From Mucilaginibacter sp. JRF (GTDB taxonomy: Bacteria; Bacteroidota; Bacteroidia; Sphingobacteriales; Sphingobacteriaceae), in contig NZ_JADFBY010000001.1 of assembly GCF_015223065.1 (NCBI RefSeq), forward strand, positions 248,001 to 312,000: DNA of 64,000 nucleotides, read 5' to 3'. The position numbers and the translations under genes were made by a program. Positions 60,958-64,000 of this stretch are shown here, in pieces (the stretch's first letter is position 1; every line of letters starts with the position of its first letter). A model generated the notes under the pieces. That model made no database searches and had not been told where the DNA came from. It was given only the letters and a program-made list of their open reading frames with translations.

Positions 60958-62211
60958 ATGACCTTTACTAACCGTTTTAAATTATCAGCCATGATGTTCC
61001 TGGAGTTTTTCATCTGGGGTGGCTGGTTTGTAAACCTGGGAACTTACTTGATCAAGAACTTTAAAAGCTCCGGATCTGAAGTTGGCGCAGCATATCTCAC
61101 TCAATCAATAGGGGCTATTGTTGCACCATTTATTATTGGTTTGATTGCCGACAGATTTTTCTCGGCACAAAAAATATTAGGTGTATTACATTTATTAGGC
61201 GGGTTACTTTTATGGAGAGCATCAACCTCGGAAGGTTTTACCGCATTTTATCCTAATATTTTGATTTACATGATTTTATACATGCCAACTTTGGCATTGG
61301 TAAACTCTGTTGCTTTCCGCCAAATGGATAATCCACAAAAGCAATTTCCTCCAATAAGGGTATTAGGCACTTTAGGGTGGATATTTGCCGGCTTTTTAGT
61401 TAGCTGGTTAAGCTGGGATAAGTTGGGTAGTGAATCAGCGTTGGTTAATACCTTTAAAATGTCAGGCACAGCTTCACTTATATTGGGTGTATTAAGCTTC
61501 ACTTTACCAGCTACTCCGCCAGTTAAAAAAGGACAACAAGTATCAGTTGGCGACATTTTAGGCCTTGACGCTATTGGTTTATTGAAAAATAAATCTTACC
61601 TGTTTTTCTTCATAGCCTCAGTAGCAATATGTATTCCTTTGGCATTCTACTACGGCTTTGCTAATGTTTACTTACAGGATGCAGGTGTAAAAGGTAGTAC
61701 CATAACCCAATCATTAGGTCAGGTTTCTGAAACTGTATTCATGCTATGTATACCTTTCTTTTTTGTACGGTTAGGTGTTAAAAAGATGCTTGCCATAGGT
61801 ATGTTAGCCTGGGTAGTGCGCTACGTATTATTTGCGTATGGTAACGGCGATACTAATTACTGGATGCTTTTAGGAGGTATAGTTCTGCATGGTATCTGTT
61901 ACGATTTCTTCTTCGTTACAGGCCAGATATATACCGATAACTTAGCTGGCGAGAAATTCAAAAGTTCAGCTCAGGGCTTTATTACCCTCGCTACTTATGG
62001 TGTAGGTATGCTGATCGGCTCAATTTTATCAGGAAAAGTATATGACTCAAATATAGCTGCTGATGGAGCTATCAACTGGCAATCTATATGGTTGGTACCG
62101 GCCGCAATTGCCGCTGTAGTATTGGTGTTGTTCCTTTTATTATTCAAGGACAAAAAACACGTTGAAACTCAGCCCGGTGTTAATGCCGAGGATGCCGAAA
62201 TTGTATTGTAA
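60958..62211 (+). CDS. MFS permease, nucleoside:H+ symporter-like
   Basis: The 417-aa protein has about 12 TM helices and the nucleoside/sugar-permease start MMFLEFFIWGGWFVNLGTYL, with VAPFIIGLIADRFFSAQK (about 58-75) and DFFFVTGQIYTDNLAG. In 3-keto-glycoside loci such permeases are thought to import the oxidised sugar; nucleoside transport is the alternative. It follows the cytochrome gene by 26 bases. Confidence 0.88.
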   Translation: MTFTNRFKLSAMMFLEFFIWGGWFVNLGTYLIKNFKSSGSEVGAAYLTQSIGAIVAPFIIGLIADRFFSAQKILGVLHLLGGLLLWRASTSEGFTAFYPNILIYMILYMPTLALVNSVAFRQMDNPQKQFPPIRVLGTLGWIFAGFLVSWLSWDKLGSESALVNTFKMSGTASLILGVLSFTLPATPPVKKGQQVSVGDILGLDAIGLLKNKSYLFFFIASVAICIPLAFYYGFANVYLQDAGVKGSTITQSLGQVSETVFMLCIPFFFVRLGVKKMLAIGMLAWVVRYVLFAYGNGDTNYWMLLGGIVLHGICYDFFFVTGQIYTDNLAGEKFKSSAQGFITLATYGVGMLIGSILSGKVYDSNIAADGAINWQSIWLVPAAIAAVVLVLFLLLFKDKKHVETQPGVNAEDAEIVL

Positions 62212-62263
62212 TTAAACTTAATCATTGATATTTAATCAAAGTAATAACAACAAAATATTGCAC

Positions 62264-63136
62264 ATGACAAACAGACGTACATTTTTAGGTCAGGCCGGAT
62301 TGTTAGGCGCTGCCATGCTTTTAAGGCCCGATCTGTCATCGGCCAAAGGCGTAAGTAAAGTTGGCCTACAGCTTTACAGCCTGCGCGATTACCTACCGAA
62401 AGACGTTAAAGGCGTAACCGAAAAGGTTGCCAAAGCGGGTTATAAAGAGGTTGAAACTTATGGCTACTCAAAACAGAATGGTTTTTGGGGATTAGATGCC
62501 AAAGCTTACGGTCAGTTGCTGAAAGCTAACGGGTTAGTTTCGCCAAGCGGACACTTCGGTATAGAATCGTATTTCCGCGATGGTACCGATAAGGATCTGA
62601 ATGAGGCTATCGAAGCCGCTAAGATCATCGGCTCAACCTACGTGATATTACCTTGGATGGGCGGCGACCTGATCGATACGGTTGATAAGTGTAAAGCCAT
62701 GGCGCAAAAATTCAACGCCGCGGGTGAACTGATCAAAAAAGCCGGATTAAAATTTGGTTACCACAACCACAATTTTGAATGGAAACCGGTTGGCGATACT
62801 TCATTTTACGATGTATTATTGAAGGAAACCGATGTGAACCTGGTAACCCTTGAGCTTGACCTGTATTGGGTATATCGCTCAAACCTTGATCCGGTTAAAA
62901 TGCTTACCGAAAACCCGAACAGGTTTAAACTGGTACACGTAAAGGATGCCGATAAAGCCAACAAAGAGCTTAATACCGAAGTAGGTAAAGGCCTGATAGA
63001 TTATAAAGCTATTTTTGCCGCTGCTCAAAAAGCAGGCATCAAGCACTTTATTGTTGAGCAGGAAAACTTCACCAATATTGATCCTTATGTGAGCATTGGC
63101 GAAAGCATATCATACGTAAAAACACTATCTGTATAA
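62264..63136 (+). CDS. secreted sugar phosphate isomerase/epimerase-like TIM barrel
   Basis: ATG 62264 (MTNRRTFLGQAGLLGAAMLL) gives 290 aa with a twin-arginine leader; the TTG at 62225 is rejected because it would add a non-leader stretch. The barrel has LQLYSLRDYLPKDVKGVTEK, FGYHNHNFEWKPVGD, LELDLYWVYRSNLDPVKM and VHVKDADKANKEL. It closely parallels the protein at 52610 and probably works on an oxidised sugar in the periplasm. It precedes the DUF1080 gene by 14 bases. Confidence 0.87.
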   Translation: MTNRRTFLGQAGLLGAAMLLRPDLSSAKGVSKVGLQLYSLRDYLPKDVKGVTEKVAKAGYKEVETYGYSKQNGFWGLDAKAYGQLLKANGLVSPSGHFGIESYFRDGTDKDLNEAIEAAKIIGSTYVILPWMGGDLIDTVDKCKAMAQKFNAAGELIKKAGLKFGYHNHNFEWKPVGDTSFYDVLLKETDVNLVTLELDLYWVYRSNLDPVKMLTENPNRFKLVHVKDADKANKELNTEVGKGLIDYKAIFAAAQKAGIKHFIVEQENFTNIDPYVSIGESISYVKTLSV

Positions 63137-63150
63137 TTTATAATAACACT

Positions 63151-63918
63151 GTGAATAATAAAACCATATTAACATTGCTGCTGGCTTTTGGCAGCCTATC
63201 GGCCTTTGCGCAAAACGCCAAGCCCGAAGATACTGAGGTGTGGGAGCCGGTACCCAAAGTGGTAGCCCCCGGCAAAACCACAGCTGATGCACCTGCGGAC
63301 GCTATTGTATTGTTTGATGGCAAAAACCTGAACGAATGGGCATCAGCAGAGGATAACAGCAAACCCGCGAAATGGGATGTTGCCGGTGGCGCCGTAACTG
63401 TTAAAAAGAGCGAAGGCGGCATTGTAACCAAACGTAAATTCACCAACTATCAACTGCATGTTGAATGGCGTGTGCCTGCCAACATTACCGGTACAGGCCA
63501 GGGCAGGGGGAACAGCGGTATTTTCCTGGCTTCGATAGGCAAAGGCGATGCCGGTTACGAGTTGCAGGTGCTGGATTCGTACAACAACAAAACGTATGTT
63601 AACGGTCAGGCCGGTAGTATATACAAGCAATTTGCACCGCTGGTTAACCCAACGCGTAAACCGGGCGAGTGGCAAACTTACGACGTAATTTGGACCGCCC
63701 CAACCTTTAACGAGGATGGCAGCGTAAAAACCAAAGCCTATGTTACCGCCATACTGAACGGTGTACTGGTACAAAACCACACCGAACTTTTAGGTCCAAC
63801 ACAATACATTGGCAAGCCATCATACCAAAAGCATGGTCCGGCACCAATTTACCTGCAAGCCCACGGCGACCCAAGCGAGCCGCTAAGCTTCAGGAATATT
63901 TGGGTTAGAGAACTGTAA
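63151..63918 (+). CDS. secreted DUF1080 (3-keto-disaccharide hydrolase) protein
   Basis: The 255-aa protein starts at GTG 63151 with a signal peptide (NNKTILTLLLAFGSLSAFAQ). The DUF1080 beta-sandwich is marked by IVLFDGKNLNEWASAED, ITGTGQGRGNSGIFLAS, YELQVLDSYNNKTYVNGQAG and IYLQAHGDPSEPLSFRNIWV. Family members hydrolyse or eliminate 3-keto-glycosides in Bacteroidota. It is the last gene of the block and is closed by a strong terminator. Confidence 0.92.
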   Translation: MNNKTILTLLLAFGSLSAFAQNAKPEDTEVWEPVPKVVAPGKTTADAPADAIVLFDGKNLNEWASAEDNSKPAKWDVAGGAVTVKKSEGGIVTKRKFTNYQLHVEWRVPANITGTGQGRGNSGIFLASIGKGDAGYELQVLDSYNNKTYVNGQAGSIYKQFAPLVNPTRKPGEWQTYDVIWTAPTFNEDGSVKTKAYVTAILNGVLVQNHTELLGPTQYIGKPSYQKHGPAPIYLQAHGDPSEPLSFRNIWVREL

Positions 63919-63939
63919 CCTCTTATCAAGTTAGATACT

Positions 63940-63970
63940 AAAAGGCCATGCGGATGCATGGCCTTTTTTT
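63940..63970 (+). terminator. Rho-independent terminator closing the sugar block
   Basis: A perfect 12-bp stem AAAAGGCCATGC (63940-63951) with GCATGGCCTTTT (63956-63967), a GGAT loop and a seven-T run. It starts 21 bases after the DUF1080 stop codon. Confidence 0.92.
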
Positions 63971-64000
63971 GTTTATCTCGAATTATATTTTAAAGATTTT

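Noticed and set aside
52610..63136. three TIM-barrel isomerases as products of a recent duplication
   Set aside because: They share only family motifs (GYHNH, VKD) and differ in leader and length; an old expansion of the family is more likely.

Overview
The window comes from a chromosome of the phylum Bacteroidota, most likely family Sphingobacteriaceae (Mucilaginibacter/Pedobacter-like). The reasons are gldC and a type IX secretion (T9SS) type-B cargo protein, a TonB-linked CarboxypepD-regulatory-like beta-barrel protein, a Nudix-type AraR-like regulator, many lipoprotein and twin-arginine leaders on sugar enzymes, and Bacteroidota promoters of the form TTTG-N17-19-TAnnTTTG in place of -35/-10 boxes. 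The genus is an inference. No tRNA, rRNA, CRISPR array, prophage or insertion sequence was seen.

Layout. (1) 1-7.2 kb is a carbohydrate locus: the 3' end of a GH97 enzyme, a secreted glutaminase-like protein, a GH127-type beta-L-arabinofuranosidase, a FucP-type sugar permease and a Nudix-fold AraR-like regulator with a degenerate catalytic box. (2) 7.3-10.8 kb is a large secreted IgGFc-binding-like/PKD protein with a T9SS sorting domain. (3) 10.8-24.2 kb is mostly housekeeping: rpoN, mscL, rpmH-rnpA-yidD-tsaB, two lineage-specific envelope proteins, priA, pcm, smpB and an Nramp transporter fused to a universal-stress domain. (4) 24.3-30.5 kb holds an Lrp regulator behind a perfect 13-bp dyad, cutC, an Ntn-type asparaginase, a WYL regulator with an SRPBCC protein, a dihydroorotase and a Nudix hydrolase. 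(5) 30.5-33 kb is a run of DEAD-box helicase, membrane protein, gldC and membrane protein. (6) 33-39.9 kb is a signalling operon: a 1148-aa hybrid kinase with three receivers, CheR, CheB, and a second hybrid kinase, without CheA or chemoreceptor. (7) 40.4-43.3 kb is a partial cytochrome c maturation cluster (ccmB, ccmC, ccmD-like) with a CarboxypepD-regulatory-like protein wedged in. (8) 43.4-52.5 kb holds glutamate dehydrogenase, a DUF255 thioredoxin-like protein, an FKBP isomerase, a TonB-type beta-barrel protein with a Gly/Arg tail, and a fatty acid desaturase. (9) 52.6-63.9 kb is a co-directional block typical of oxidative (3-keto) glycoside catabolism: three xylose-isomerase-like TIM barrels, a GMC dehydrogenase with its small subunit, two Gfo/Idh/MocA oxidoreductases, a lipoprotein cytochrome c, an MFS permease and a DUF1080 protein.

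Block 9 is interrupted at 59.69-60.39 kb by four copies of an ~83-bp palindromic repeat. Three stand in tandem at an exact 103-bp period, and the last two tightly bracket a low-G+C GIY-YIG nuclease gene. This is the strongest candidate here for an undescribed nuclease-plus-repeat element. A second recurring signal is a TAnnTTTG box only 4-7 bases before an ATG, which suggests leaderless mRNAs for several housekeeping genes. Names were assigned by reading motifs; no database search was run.
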